Assembly (NCBI RefSeq): GCF_010500925.1
Contig: NZ_QVMG01000011.1
Span: 1 to 54,568, forward strand
From: Parabacteroides sp. 52
Lineage (GTDB): Bacteria > Bacteroidota > Bacteroidia > Bacteroidales > Tannerellaceae
Direction: 5' to 3'
Length of the DNA: 54,568 nucleotides
The notes beneath the pieces were generated by a model that was not told the origin of the DNA, ran no database searches, and worked only from the letters and a program-made list of their open reading frames with translations. A program made the translations under genes and the position numbers. Positions 9,321 through 20,452 of the stretch are shown here, in pieces. Within the stretch, counting starts at the first letter, position 1. Every line of letters starts with the position of its first letter.

Positions 9321-9352
9321 TTTGGCTCTGCACTCGGTTTTTCCTATCTTTG
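9321..9352 (+). promoter_or_regulatory. Likely gyrB promoter
   Basis: TTTG (9321-9324) and TATCTTTG (9345-9352) are separated by 20 bases, ending 50 bases before the gyrB start. A second -7-like box, TATATTTG, lies at 9276-9283 and could give another start site. Confidence 0.65.
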
Positions 9353-9386
9353 AAGATTTTTGAAGAACAGCTAATTAATTGATTAA

Positions 9387-11360
<1,974 letters not shown>

Positions 11361-11375
11361 ATAGTTCAATCCAAA

Positions 11376-13148
11376 ATGAACACCCAAGTCCGTCGTCCGC
11401 ATATAGAGGACCTGTTCAGGGAAGTTGATCATTATATACCGGCCCGCGAGGGCCATCAGCCTCCCCGCATAGGAATATCCGCTAACCGGAAAGACGGACT
11501 TTCTTGTATTGCGGAAACCTATGTGCAGGCTGTCTTGCAAGCAGGAGGGGCACCGGTTGTTATTCCGGTACTAACAGATATCAAAACATTGACAGCTCTT
11601 GTGTCCGACCTGGACGGGCTGGTGATGAGTGGAGGAGGGGATATCAATCCGCTCTATCTGTCTGAAGAACCTATTCCTCAGTTACAAGACGTAGACACCT
11701 ACCGGGATGAGTATGACCTGATCCTGCTTCGTTTGGCTGCCAACCGGCAGATACCGGTGATGGGCATTTGCCGGGGACATCAGATGCTGAATGTCGCTTG
11801 GGGGGGCAGTGTGTATCAAGACATCTATTCACAAACCAATCACCCGCTTCTGAAACACAGTCAGACCCTGGCGCGGGAACTTCCTTCCCATACTGTCCGG
11901 TTGGAGAAGATAGAATCTAAATTGTATGCTTTGTTGCAGAAAGAGGAGATACTGGTAAACTCTTTTCATCATCAGGCGATCAAAGAGACGGCTCCCGGTT
12001 TTATCGCTACGGCAAGTGCGCCGGATGGTATCAATGAAGCTATGGAGCATCCGGAGAAAAATATCTTCAGCGTGCAATGGCACCCGGAGGCAATGGCATC
12101 CCATGGAGACGAGGTCATGAAACTTCTTTTTCAATACCATATACAGGCTGCTTCTTTGTTTGGGAAAGCGAAAAGAATGCACCGGGATATGTTGACCATC
12201 GACTCGCATACCGATACGCCGATGATCTTTCCCGGCTCTTTTCATATAGGAGAAAAAGAAGGGGGAAAGGTAAACCTCCCTTTTATGGAAGAAGGAAGGA
12301 TAGACGCTGCCTTTATGGTGGCTTATATCCCCCAGGGAGAACGGGATGAGTGTTCACTTAAACAAGCTACAGCCTATGCCACAGAGCGGCTCGAAAAGAT
12401 CCTTTTGCAGGAGACCCTCTATCCGGAACGGATGGGGATTGCCACTTCTTCCAACGATCTGATCCGTCTCAAACAAGCCCGGAAAAAGGCAATCTTTATG
12501 GGGATTGAGAATGGTTATGCGATAGGGAAAGACTTGGAGAACCTGCGTCGCTTTAAAGAAATGGGCGTCTCGTATATTACCCTTTGCCATAATGGTGACA
12601 ATGATATATGTGATTCTGCCAAAGGGAACCAGGAATGGAACGGACTCAGTCCCTTTGGGGAAGAGGTCGTTCGGGAGATGAACCGTCTGGGATTGATCGT
12701 GGATGTCTCGCATGCTGCGGAAAGCACTTTCTACGATGTGTTGAAAATTAGTAAATCACCTGTTATAGCTTCGCACTCCTCTGTTCGGGCGCTTTGTGAC
12801 CATGCCCGTAACCTTACCGACGAACAGATCAAAGCCCTGGCGGCACATCAAGGGGTTATACAGATATGCCTTTATAAAGGATTCATTAACAAAGAAGAAG
12901 AGAAAGCCTCTTTGACAGATGTTATCCGGCATATCAATCATGTAGTCGACCTGGTAGGGGTGGATTATGTCGGTATCGGATCCGATTTCGACGGAGACGG
13001 AGAGGTGATCGGCTGCCAGGCAACCAACGAACTGATAAACATCACTGTTCGTTTACTTGAAGAAGGTTATAATGAAAACGATATTGCCAAAATATGGGGA
13101 GGAAATCTCCTGCGTGTACTTAACGAAGTGCAGGCGGTTCCCCGTTAA
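11376..13148 (+). CDS. Fused gamma-glutamyl hydrolase (C26) and membrane dipeptidase (M19)
   Basis: This 590-residue protein carries two enzymes. Residues about 30-255 form a class I glutamine-amidotransferase-like C26 domain, with nucleophile Cys132 in MGICRGHQML, a HHQAIKE segment and the catalytic QWHPEA motif. Residues about 265-590 form an M19 renal-dipeptidase domain with metal motifs TIDSHTDTP, GIENGY, DVSH, ASHSS and GIGSDFDG. No signal peptide is evident. The pairing suggests gamma-glutamyl peptides or dipeptides handled in succession, perhaps from glutathione or cell-wall peptides (inference). It lies 15 bases after gyrB and 11 before the M28 gene. Confidence 0.9.
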   Translation: MNTQVRRPHIEDLFREVDHYIPAREGHQPPRIGISANRKDGLSCIAETYVQAVLQAGGAPVVIPVLTDIKTLTALVSDLDGLVMSGGGDINPLYLSEEPIPQLQDVDTYRDEYDLILLRLAANRQIPVMGICRGHQMLNVAWGGSVYQDIYSQTNHPLLKHSQTLARELPSHTVRLEKIESKLYALLQKEEILVNSFHHQAIKETAPGFIATASAPDGINEAMEHPEKNIFSVQWHPEAMASHGDEVMKLLFQYHIQAASLFGKAKRMHRDMLTIDSHTDTPMIFPGSFHIGEKEGGKVNLPFMEEGRIDAAFMVAYIPQGERDECSLKQATAYATERLEKILLQETLYPERMGIATSSNDLIRLKQARKKAIFMGIENGYAIGKDLENLRRFKEMGVSYITLCHNGDNDICDSAKGNQEWNGLSPFGEEVVREMNRLGLIVDVSHAAESTFYDVLKISKSPVIASHSSVRALCDHARNLTDEQIKALAAHQGVIQICLYKGFINKEEEKASLTDVIRHINHVVDLVGVDYVGIGSDFDGDGEVIGCQATNELINITVRLLEEGYNENDIAKIWGGNLLRVLNEVQAVPR

Positions 13149-13159
13149 TTGATAAAACA

Positions 13160-14155
13160 ATGGATATGATTAAAACAATTCTCATTATATTGAGTGTCTC
13201 CTTTTTTTCTTCCTGCGGACAGAAGAGTGCAGGGAAATCCGTGTCAAACGAAGTGGAAGTGAAACAATCCGTTACATCCACCCCCGCATTTGATGCAGAC
13301 AGTGCATATACCTATATTGCCGAACAAGTTGCTTTTGGCCCGCGTGTGCCGAATACGCAAGCGCATAAAAACTGTGGAGATTATCTTCTCTCGGAGTTGA
13401 AACGCCATGGAGCCGAACTATTCGTTCAGGATATTCTTCTTACAGCTTATGATAATACGCAATTAGAAGCGCGGAATATCATTGGGGTTTTTAATCCGGA
13501 GAGTAAAAAACGTATCCTCTTGTTTGCGCATTGGGATACACGCCCTTATGCCGATGAAGATCCGGATCCGGCCAACCATCATACCCCTATCGATGGGGCA
13601 GACGATGGAGCCAGTGGGGTAGGTGTTCTCCTGGAGATAGCCCGTCAGCTGGGAATGAATAAACCGGAGATAGGAGTGGATATTATCTTTTTTGATGCGG
13701 AAGACTATGGGGAACCGGCATTTGCAAAAACAAATAAAATGCATACCTGGTGCCTGGGTTCTCAATTCTGGGCAAAGAATCCGCATGTGAAAAATTACCG
13801 GGCGGATTTTGGTATTCTTCTGGATATGGTTGGATCCAAAGATGCCGCCTTCTTCAAAGAAGGGCAATCGGTTTATCATGCCGCTCCTCTTGTGGAAAAG
13901 ATATGGGGCACAGCCCGGGATCTTGGCTATGGCAAATACTTCCTGAATGCCAATGGAGGTTCGATCACTGACGATCATATCTATGTTATCAACGGACGGA
14001 AGATCCCTTGCGTAGATATTATCAACCTGGAACCGGAGGGTGACACAGGCTTTGGGGCTTACTGGCATACTCTGAATGATACGATGGATAACATAGACCG
14101 GGAAACACTGCATGCTGTGGGACATACGGTTTTAGAAGTTATATACAAAAAATAA
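13160..14155 (+). CDS. M28-family glutaminyl-peptide cyclotransferase-like lipoprotein
   Basis: This 331-residue protein has a lipoprotein signal (lipobox-like FFSSC, Cys19) and an M28 zinc-peptidase/glutaminyl-cyclase fold. Likely metal ligands lie in LFAHWDTRPYADEDP, DGADDGASG and FFDAEDYGEP. Glutaminyl cyclases convert N-terminal Gln to pyroglutamate. In Bacteroidetes this modification is common on exported proteins whose signal cleavage exposes Gln, which fits the many AQ- cleavage sites seen here. An in-frame ATG two codons later is also possible. A simple aminopeptidase role cannot be excluded. Confidence 0.85.
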   Translation: MDMIKTILIILSVSFFSSCGQKSAGKSVSNEVEVKQSVTSTPAFDADSAYTYIAEQVAFGPRVPNTQAHKNCGDYLLSELKRHGAELFVQDILLTAYDNTQLEARNIIGVFNPESKKRILLFAHWDTRPYADEDPDPANHHTPIDGADDGASGVGVLLEIARQLGMNKPEIGVDIIFFDAEDYGEPAFAKTNKMHTWCLGSQFWAKNPHVKNYRADFGILLDMVGSKDAAFFKEGQSVYHAAPLVEKIWGTARDLGYGKYFLNANGGSITDDHIYVINGRKIPCVDIINLEPEGDTGFGAYWHTLNDTMDNIDRETLHAVGHTVLEVIYKK

Positions 14156-14166
14156 AGTCTGACACG

Positions 14167-14589
14167 ATGACAATAAACGAAATACAAGATCAGATCATCG
14201 ATGAATTTGCTGTTTTCGATGACTGGATGGATAAATATGCCTTATTGATTGATCTGGGAAATACCCTGTCTCCTTTGGCTGATACATATAAAACAGATAG
14301 TAACCTGATAGAAGGCTGCCAGAGCCGTGTCTGGTTGCAGGCCGATCACGTAGACGGGAAGATTGTTTTCCAGGGAGAAAGTGATGCGGTTATTGTAAAA
14401 GGAATCGTGTCTTTGCTTATTCAGGTATTATCGGGGCATAGCCCACAGGAGATACTGGATGCCGATCTTTATTTTATAGACAAGATCGGATTGAAGGAAC
14501 ATCTTTCTCCCACGCGCTCCAACGGGCTGGTGTCGATGGTCAAACAGATGCGTATGTACGCTCTGGCTTTCAAAGCGAAGGAGCAATAA
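14167..14589 (+). CDS. sufE: SufE-family sulfur-acceptor protein
   Basis: This 140-residue protein matches SufE, which takes persulfide sulfur from the cysteine desulfurase SufS and passes it to Fe-S scaffold assembly. The acceptor cysteine is Cys51 in LIEGCQSRVWL. The C-terminal region (HLSPTRSNGLVSMVKQM) is also typical. The sufS gene lies nearby at 15619-16833 on the other strand, so the two are close but not co-transcribed. Confidence 0.93.
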   Translation: MTINEIQDQIIDEFAVFDDWMDKYALLIDLGNTLSPLADTYKTDSNLIEGCQSRVWLQADHVDGKIVFQGESDAVIVKGIVSLLIQVLSGHSPQEILDADLYFIDKIGLKEHLSPTRSNGLVSMVKQMRMYALAFKAKEQ

Positions 14590-15189
14590 TCAGAAGTCTA
14601 AGGTCAATTGCTCGGGTAAGAGAGTGAATGTTTTCCGGTGATAAGGCGTGATGCCGAGTTGACGGATGGCTTCACGGTGGGCTTTTGTCGGATACCCTTT
14701 GTTCTCTTTCCAGTGATATCCGGGGTAGAGTCGATCCAACTCTTCCATATAATCATCCCTATATGTTTTAGCCAGGATAGAAGCTGCGGCGATATTCAGA
14801 TATTTACTGTCTCCTTTAACGACAGGGGTATATGCGATTCCCGGATAAGGGGTAAAACGATTGCCGTCGATCAACAGATGTTCCGGTTTCACCTTTAACT
14901 GATCAATTGCACGGTGCATGGCCAGGAACGAGGCTTTCAGTATATTGATCTTGTCGATTTCTTCCGGGCTAACCACTCCGATGGCCCAGGCTAAAGCCTT
15001 TTCTTCGATCTCAGGACGCAGGGCATACCTTTTCTTTTCACTTAACTGTTTGCTGTCATTCAATACTTCGTGAGAGAAATCGGGCGGAAGAATCACTGCG
15101 GCAGCAAAGACAGCCCCGGCCAAGCAACCCCGTCCGGCTTCATCGCAACCGGCTTCAAGGCGTAAAGGATCTATACAAGGTAATAACAT
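14590..15189 (-). CDS. rnhB: Ribonuclease HII
   Basis: About 199 residues from the ATG at 15189; a longer open frame upstream overlaps the VanZ gene and has no family similarity. RNase HII nicks RNA in RNA-DNA hybrids, including single ribonucleotides. The catalytic DEAGRG motif (Asp16, Glu17) is followed by LLIDGNR and [11 protein letters not shown]. The gene ends two bases after sufE in convergent orientation and begins 12 bases after the VanZ gene. Confidence 0.93.
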   Translation of the reverse strand: MLLPCIDPLRLEAGCDEAGRGCLAGAVFAAAVILPPDFSHEVLNDSKQLSEKKRYALRPEIEEKALAWAIGVVSPEEIDKINILKASFLAMHRAIDQLKVKPEHLLIDGNRFTPYPGIAYTPVVKGDSKYLNIAAASILAKTYRDDYMEELDRLYPGYHWKENKGYPTKAHREAIRQLGITPYHRKTFTLLPEQLTLDF

Positions 15190-15200
15190 ATTTTTTAATT

Positions 15201-15608
15201 TTATTCGGAGGAAGAGAAGCGTTTCCCTATCCAGGGGCGTATCAGGTACCAGGCGATACAGGTGGCGAAGCAGACGCCGGCAGTGTTTGCCCCCAGATCC
15301 AGCCATTCTCCTCCCCGGTAATCGGTCAGATACTCCTGAAAGAGTTCGATGCATCCGCTAAAAAGAATAGGACAGATCGCCGCACCCACCAATCCTCTTT
15401 GGAACCGGATCCCTTCTTTCCGGTGATTCCATAAAAACTCGATCCATAAAACCCCCGACAATCCCCCATACATACAAAAGTGTGCCAGTTTATCCAATGA
15501 CGGAAAACGGGGTACATCCAGAGAAGGCGGTTTGAAAAAAGACAAATAGATTACTGCAAGCAGGATCAACAGGGAAAAAGGATATTTTTTTATATAATAG
15601 AATACCAT
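15201..15608 (-). CDS. VanZ-family membrane protein
   Basis: This 135-residue protein has four predicted membrane segments (about residues 9-26, 45-63, 75-90 and 105-122). It carries the VanZ-like pattern [19 protein letters not shown] and [25 protein letters not shown]. The function of small VanZ proteins is generally unknown; the name comes from a teicoplanin-resistance protein. It sits between sufS and rnhB on the same strand with short gaps, so the three probably share a transcript. Confidence 0.85.
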   Translation of the reverse strand: MVFYYIKKYPFSLLILLAVIYLSFFKPPSLDVPRFPSLDKLAHFCMYGGLSGVLWIEFLWNHRKEGIRFQRGLVGAAICPILFSGCIELFQEYLTDYRGGEWLDLGANTAGVCFATCIAWYLIRPWIGKRFSSSE

Positions 15609-15618
15609 CTACAGCGAT

Positions 15619-16833
15619 TTAGAACATTTTACGTACGCGCTCTATACCTTCTATAAACGTGTCAATTTCTTTTTTCGTATTATAAAATGAAAAAGAAGCC
15701 CGCACAGTGCCTTCAATGCCCAAGCGTTGCATCAACGGCTGCGCACAATGGTGTCCGGTCCGGACAGCTATGCCTAAGCGATCCAGTAACATACCCATAT
15801 CGTAAGGATGAATGGAGCCAACCAGGAACGAGATCACACCGCTTTTATGTATAGCCTGTCCGAATATCCGCATGCCTTCAATGGATTGCATTTTGTCGGT
15901 GGCATATTGCAAGAGCTCATTCTCATATGCGGCAATCTCGGTTATCCCCAATCGGGAGACATAATCCAATGCTTCGGCCAATGCCGTACTGCCGATATAA
16001 TCCGGTGTCCCTGCCTCAAACTTATAGGGGAGTTCATTGAAAACGGTTTTGTCAAAAGTGACGGTGGCAATCATTTCCCCTCCTCCCTGATAGGGGGGGA
16101 GCTTGTCCAGCCATTCCTCCTTCCCATACAATACGCCTATTCCGGTTGGACCATATATCTTATGAGCAGAAAAAGTGTAAAAGTCGGCATCCAAAGCCTG
16201 TACATCGACCTGGATATGCGGCACAGACTGCGCCCCGTCAATCAATACAGGAACTCCTTGGCTATGAGCAATATCGATCATCTCCCGTACCGGGTTGACT
16301 GTTCCCAATACATTCGATACATGGGCAACCGAGACCAGCCGGGTCTTTTCGGAAAACAACGTTTGGTAAGCGATTATATCCAGTTCTCCCTTTTCGTTCA
16401 TGGGGATTACTTTGAGGGCGATGCCTTTTCTGGCTGCCTGCAATTGCCAGGGTACAATATTCGAATGATGCTCCATCGTAGAGATAATCACCTCATCTCC
16501 CGGCTGCATAAAGCCTTCGGTAAAGCTGGAGGCGATCAGGTTTATGGATTCAGTCGTTCCCCGCGTAAAGATAATCTCATTGGACGAACGCGCATGCAGG
16601 AAATATTGCACCGTCTTGCGGGCATTTTCATGTGCTTCGGTAGCCGCCTGGCTCAAGAAATGAACGCCCCGGTGCACGTTGGCATTCACATTGTAATAAC
16701 CGTTTTCAATTTTTTCCACCACCTGGCGTGGTTTCTGCGTGGTAGCGGCATTGTCGAAATAGATAAGCGGTTTATCGTGAACCGTATGACTCAACAGGGG
16801 GAAATCTTCCCGTATGGCTTGTATGTCTAACAT
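15619..16833 (-). CDS. sufS: SufS cysteine desulfurase
   Basis: This 404-residue PLP enzyme releases sulfur from cysteine for Fe-S cluster assembly. The PLP lysine is Lys225 in FSAHKIYGPTGIGVLYG. The active-site cysteine is Cys363 in RTGHHCAQPLMQR, in the class II (SufS) context. N-terminal YFDNAATTQKP and EHHSNIVPWQ are family hallmarks. It works with the SufE encoded at 14167-14589. sufBCD are not in the window. Confidence 0.95.
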   Translation of the reverse strand: MLDIQAIREDFPLLSHTVHDKPLIYFDNAATTQKPRQVVEKIENGYYNVNANVHRGVHFLSQAATEAHENARKTVQYFLHARSSNEIIFTRGTTESINLIASSFTEGFMQPGDEVIISTMEHHSNIVPWQLQAARKGIALKVIPMNEKGELDIIAYQTLFSEKTRLVSVAHVSNVLGTVNPVREMIDIAHSQGVPVLIDGAQSVPHIQVDVQALDADFYTFSAHKIYGPTGIGVLYGKEEWLDKLPPYQGGGEMIATVTFDKTVFNELPYKFEAGTPDYIGSTALAEALDYVSRLGITEIAAYENELLQYATDKMQSIEGMRIFGQAIHKSGVISFLVGSIHPYDMGMLLDRLGIAVRTGHHCAQPLMQRLGIEGTVRASFSFYNTKKEIDTFIEGIERVRKMF

Positions 16834-16955
16834 CTGCTTTCTTTTTATCTAACTAACAGATGACAAAGATACGATGTTTATTCACGCATTCAAATCGTTA
16901 TTTACCATTCGTGTTTTTTCTTAAAAGAAGGTCGTATGATATAATTTAAAAGAGT

Positions 16956-16963
16956 TATATTTG
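16956..16963 (+). promoter_or_regulatory. -7-like promoter box before outer-membrane operon
   Basis: TATATTTG matches the Bacteroidetes -7 consensus and lies 21 bases before the likely ATG. No convincing TTTG is seen at the -33 position, so this is a tentative call. Confidence 0.4.
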
Positions 16964-16984
16964 TTCGGTCTATTTATAATGCTT

Positions 16985-17698
16985 ATGAAAAACATCCATC
17001 ATGGCTTGATTGCAATACTGGTTTGCTTATTTACAAACTCATTATATGCGCAAGAGAGTTCGATATTTGAAAAACTTATTCGCCAATATCAACAACAAGT
17101 AGGGGAGCATGCACTTCCTTTTAACGGGAAAGAGCAGAGTAGTTATAATCTTTACCTGACCAACGATCCCTATTGGTGTACAAAACAATTTGAATCCGGT
17201 GATTTATGGTATAATAACACCTTGTATAAAGGTATACCCATGCGATTGGATCTCTATCGGGATGAGCTCATTGTGAGAATACCTGATAAGCCTTTTTCTA
17301 TTGTTTTAGAGAGTGAAAAATGTGGAGGGGCATTTCTGCATGGTTATTTTATCCTCCCCTCATTGTCGGGCACCTTAAAGCAGGCACCGGCGGGGAATTA
17401 CCATATATTGTTGCATGAAGGGGATTTGCCAATCATTAAAAGTTACAACACAGTCTTAGGGGAAAAGATCGCAGACCAAAGGGTGGAATACACATTCCGT
17501 TTTTCGGAAAAAATATATGTAAACAAAGACAATGTATGTTATCAGATTACCAATAAAAGCTCCTTATTAAGGTTGTTTGCAGATAAAAAGAAGGAATTGG
17601 AAGCATACATCAAGCAAAACAAACTGAAATTTAATAAGAGCCAAAGAGAGAAGACGATAGTGATGGTTGTTGAATATTATGAAACACTAATGAAATGA
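16985..17698 (+). CDS. Secreted protein of unknown function
   Basis: About 237 residues from the ATG at 16985; an ATG at 16979 and a TTG at 16961 are also in frame. The N-terminus (KNIHHGLIAILVCLF then SLYAQ) is a signal peptide with cleavage exposing Gln. The body is mixed beta and hydrophilic, with a lysine-rich helical C-terminus (about 195-237). I do not recognise the family. It overlaps the TonB receptor gene by four bases (ATGA), so it is translationally coupled to it and probably acts with that outer-membrane system. Confidence 0.8.
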   Translation: MKNIHHGLIAILVCLFTNSLYAQESSIFEKLIRQYQQQVGEHALPFNGKEQSSYNLYLTNDPYWCTKQFESGDLWYNNTLYKGIPMRLDLYRDELIVRIPDKPFSIVLESEKCGGAFLHGYFILPSLSGTLKQAPAGNYHILLHEGDLPIIKSYNTVLGEKIADQRVEYTFRFSEKIYVNKDNVCYQITNKSSLLRLFADKKKELEAYIKQNKLKFNKSQREKTIVMVVEYYETLMK

Positions 17699-20439
17699 AA
17701 AGATCACGTTGTATTATATTCTTATTTTTTTCCGCCTTCTTTGTCTGCGGATATGCACAACAGAAGGTCACCGTTAAAGAAGCGAACATTAAACCGGAGA
17801 AATTATTTGAAACCATAGAGCGTCAGAGTGAGTATAGAGTGTATTGTAACCCGGCAGAGATGGATTCTCTGGTCTTGTCGGTAGACTGTACGGATCTTTT
17901 GCCGGTTGATATACTCAAGAAGGCTTTTGAAAACACAGACTTTAAAGTATCCTCTTACGGTGATAGATACCTGTTTGTTTTAAAAGGCAGGGAGCTGATG
18001 ACAGCATTGTCGGACGATTATTTCGAAAAAAGAGTTGTCAGAACTACCCCATCGGACAATTATATCTTAAGCCCCCTGGAACAAAAAGCTACCTCTGAAA
18101 ACAAACTTTATACAATTGGTGATGAGCGGAAGGACCATATGCCTGATAAGATACAATTAACCGGCGTCATGACCGACTTCCGAACAGGTGAGCCGGTTAT
18201 CGGGGCAGTTATTTATACCGAAAAGACAATGGTTGCTGCCACAACGGATGCCTTTGGTTTTTATTCGTTGCAAATACCTCCCGGGCGTCACCGGTTAATG
18301 ATCCGGGGAGTGGGATTAAAAGATACGCAGCGGCAGCTAGCGATTTATGATAATGGGAAACTGGATATTGAACTGGAAGAAGAGGTCTATTCTTTGAAAG
18401 AGGTGGTGATTACCTCTGAGCGTCTGGCGCGTGTGCAAAGCACGAAGCTGGGGGTGGAAAGAATGCAGATAAAAGATATAAAAAATATTCCTACGGCGTT
18501 TGGCGAGGTGGATGTAATCAAGGTCGTGATGATGCTTCCCGGCGTAAAGGCGGTGGGAGAGGCCTCCAGCGGCTTTAATGTGCGTGGGGGATCTACGGAT
18601 CAGAATCTTATCCTGTTCAATGATGGGACAATCTATAACCCGACACATCTTTTTGGCTTTTTCTCAGCGTTTAACCCGGACCTGGTAAAAGAAATCGAAT
18701 TATATAAAAGTTCTATTCCTGCAAAGTACGGAGGGCGTATCTCTTCGGTGCTTGAGATAAACGGCCGGGAAGGCAACAAAAAGGAACTGACAGGGCAGGT
18801 GAGTCTTGGTTTGCTTACAAGCCGTGCGACCTTTGAAGGCCCTATCGGTAAGAAAACCTCTTTTATACTGGGAGGTAGAACGACCTATTCGGATTGGATT
18901 CTGAAGAAACTTCCCGAAAAGAGCGGGTATAATAACGGGCGTGCCGGTTTTTATGACCTGAATGCTATTGTGGATCATAAATTCTCGGAAAGAGATAATC
19001 TCTATCTGAGTGGGTATTATAGTCATGACCGTTTTAATTTCAATGAAGATGAACGCTATGGGTATTCCAATATGAATGCATCGGCAAAATGGCGTCATAT
19101 CTATAATGACCGGCTGACAAGCACTGTTACCGGAGGTTACGATCATTATAGTTATAAAACAGAGACGGATGAAGACCCGATAGCTGCTTATCGGTTAAAC
19201 TTTGGCATCAACCAGGGATTCCTGAAACTCGACTTTACTTCCTACCTGACCGATAAACATACCCTGGATTACGGGATGAATGGTATTCTTTACATACTTA
19301 ACCCGGGAGAGTATGCACCAAACGCTGACGAGTCGTTGGTCATAGAGGATAAGATGCAGGAGGAGCGTGCGTTGGAGACTGCTTTGTATGTGGCCGACCG
19401 CTGGAACCTGACATCGAAGCTCTCCCTTGACCTGGGAATACGCTATTCGATGTTTCAAGCGATGGGACCGCGTACATATAATGTATATGACTCCCATGCC
19501 TTGCCGAGCCTTACGAATGTGATCGACACAAAGAATGTAAAGGATTGGAAAGCCTTTAAAACCTATCATGCTCCGGAGTTTCGTTTGTCGGCCCGTTATG
19601 CATTCCGCAATGACTTCTCTGTCAAAGTCGGGGCGAATACATTGCAGCAATATATCCATAAACTATCGAACTCGACCATTATGTCACCTACCGACACCTG
19701 GAAGTTGAGTGATGCGAATGTCCGCCCGCAAAAAGGATTGCAGCTAGCCGCCGGTGTTTATAAAAACTTCCTGGATAATACGATTGAGACATCCATCGAA
19801 GGATATTATAAGACAATGAAAGACTACCTGGATTACCGCAGTGGTGCCCAATTGATAATGAACCATCATATAGAAACCGATGTGATGAATACGCAAGGCA
19901 GGGCATACGGCGTGGAGCTGATGGTAAAGAAGACCCAAGGGAAACTCAATGGATGGATTAGTTATGCTTATTCCCGTACACAGTTAAGACAGAATGATTC
20001 GAAGGTGGAGAAGCCGATAAATAATGGCAATTGGTATGCGGCAGACTATGATAAACCGCATGAGTTTAAGTTTGCCGGGAATTATAAGTTTACGCAACGG
20101 TACAGCATCTCTCTGAACTGTGATTATAGTACCGGGAGACCTATCACCTTGCCCACATCTAAATACCAATATACGGGCGGTGAATATGTCTTTTATTCGG
20201 AAAGAAATCAATACCGTATCCCGGACTTTTTCCGTATGGACTTTGCTATCAATATAGAACCCAGCCATCACCTGACGCTGCTGACACATAGCACGATCTC
20301 TTTGGGTGTATATAATCTGACGGGAAGAAACAATGCTTACTCGGTCTATTATGTTTCGGAAAACGGAAGGTTGGAAGGAAGGATGATGTCTATATTCGGA
20401 TCGCCGATACCTTATGTTTCTTATAATATAAAGTTCTAA
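17695..20439 (+). CDS. TonB-dependent outer-membrane receptor with STN and carboxypeptidase-regulatory domains
   Basis: This 914-residue receptor has a signal peptide (to about residue 22, GYAQQ), an STN-like secretin/TonB short domain (about 23-90), and a CarboxypepD_reg-like beta-sandwich (about 155-235, LTGVMTDFRTGEPVIGAVIY). A plug domain follows (GFNVRGGSTDQNLILFNDG), then a long beta-barrel ending in a C-terminal Phe. It is the transporter of a four-gene unit with a secreted protein, a DUF4249 lipoprotein and an MG2-like protein. The SusD role may be replaced by the DUF4249 lipoprotein (inference). Substrate unknown. Confidence 0.92.
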   Translation: MKRSRCIIFLFFSAFFVCGYAQQKVTVKEANIKPEKLFETIERQSEYRVYCNPAEMDSLVLSVDCTDLLPVDILKKAFENTDFKVSSYGDRYLFVLKGRELMTALSDDYFEKRVVRTTPSDNYILSPLEQKATSENKLYTIGDERKDHMPDKIQLTGVMTDFRTGEPVIGAVIYTEKTMVAATTDAFGFYSLQIPPGRHRLMIRGVGLKDTQRQLAIYDNGKLDIELEEEVYSLKEVVITSERLARVQSTKLGVERMQIKDIKNIPTAFGEVDVIKVVMMLPGVKAVGEASSGFNVRGGSTDQNLILFNDGTIYNPTHLFGFFSAFNPDLVKEIELYKSSIPAKYGGRISSVLEINGREGNKKELTGQVSLGLLTSRATFEGPIGKKTSFILGGRTTYSDWILKKLPEKSGYNNGRAGFYDLNAIVDHKFSERDNLYLSGYYSHDRFNFNEDERYGYSNMNASAKWRHIYNDRLTSTVTGGYDHYSYKTETDEDPIAAYRLNFGINQGFLKLDFTSYLTDKHTLDYGMNGILYILNPGEYAPNADESLVIEDKMQEERALETALYVADRWNLTSKLSLDLGIRYSMFQAMGPRTYNVYDSHALPSLTNVIDTKNVKDWKAFKTYHAPEFRLSARYAFRNDFSVKVGANTLQQYIHKLSNSTIMSPTDTWKLSDANVRPQKGLQLAAGVYKNFLDNTIETSIEGYYKTMKDYLDYRSGAQLIMNHHIETDVMNTQGRAYGVELMVKKTQGKLNGWISYAYSRTQLRQNDSKVEKPINNGNWYAADYDKPHEFKFAGNYKFTQRYSISLNCDYSTGRPITLPTSKYQYTGGEYVFYSERNQYRIPDFFRMDFAINIEPSHHLTLLTHSTISLGVYNLTGRNNAYSVYYVSENGRLEGRMMSIFGSPIPYVSYNIKF

Positions 20440-20452
20440 AAAGAGATTGTCT

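Noticed and set aside
14590..15354. Extended 254-residue form of RNase HII
   Set aside because: The extra 55 residues overlap the VanZ gene in another frame and are not RNase HII-like; the ATG at 15189 gives the standard start.
15808..16830. 340-codon plus-strand frame
   Set aside because: It lies fully opposite sufS, whose catalytic motifs are intact.
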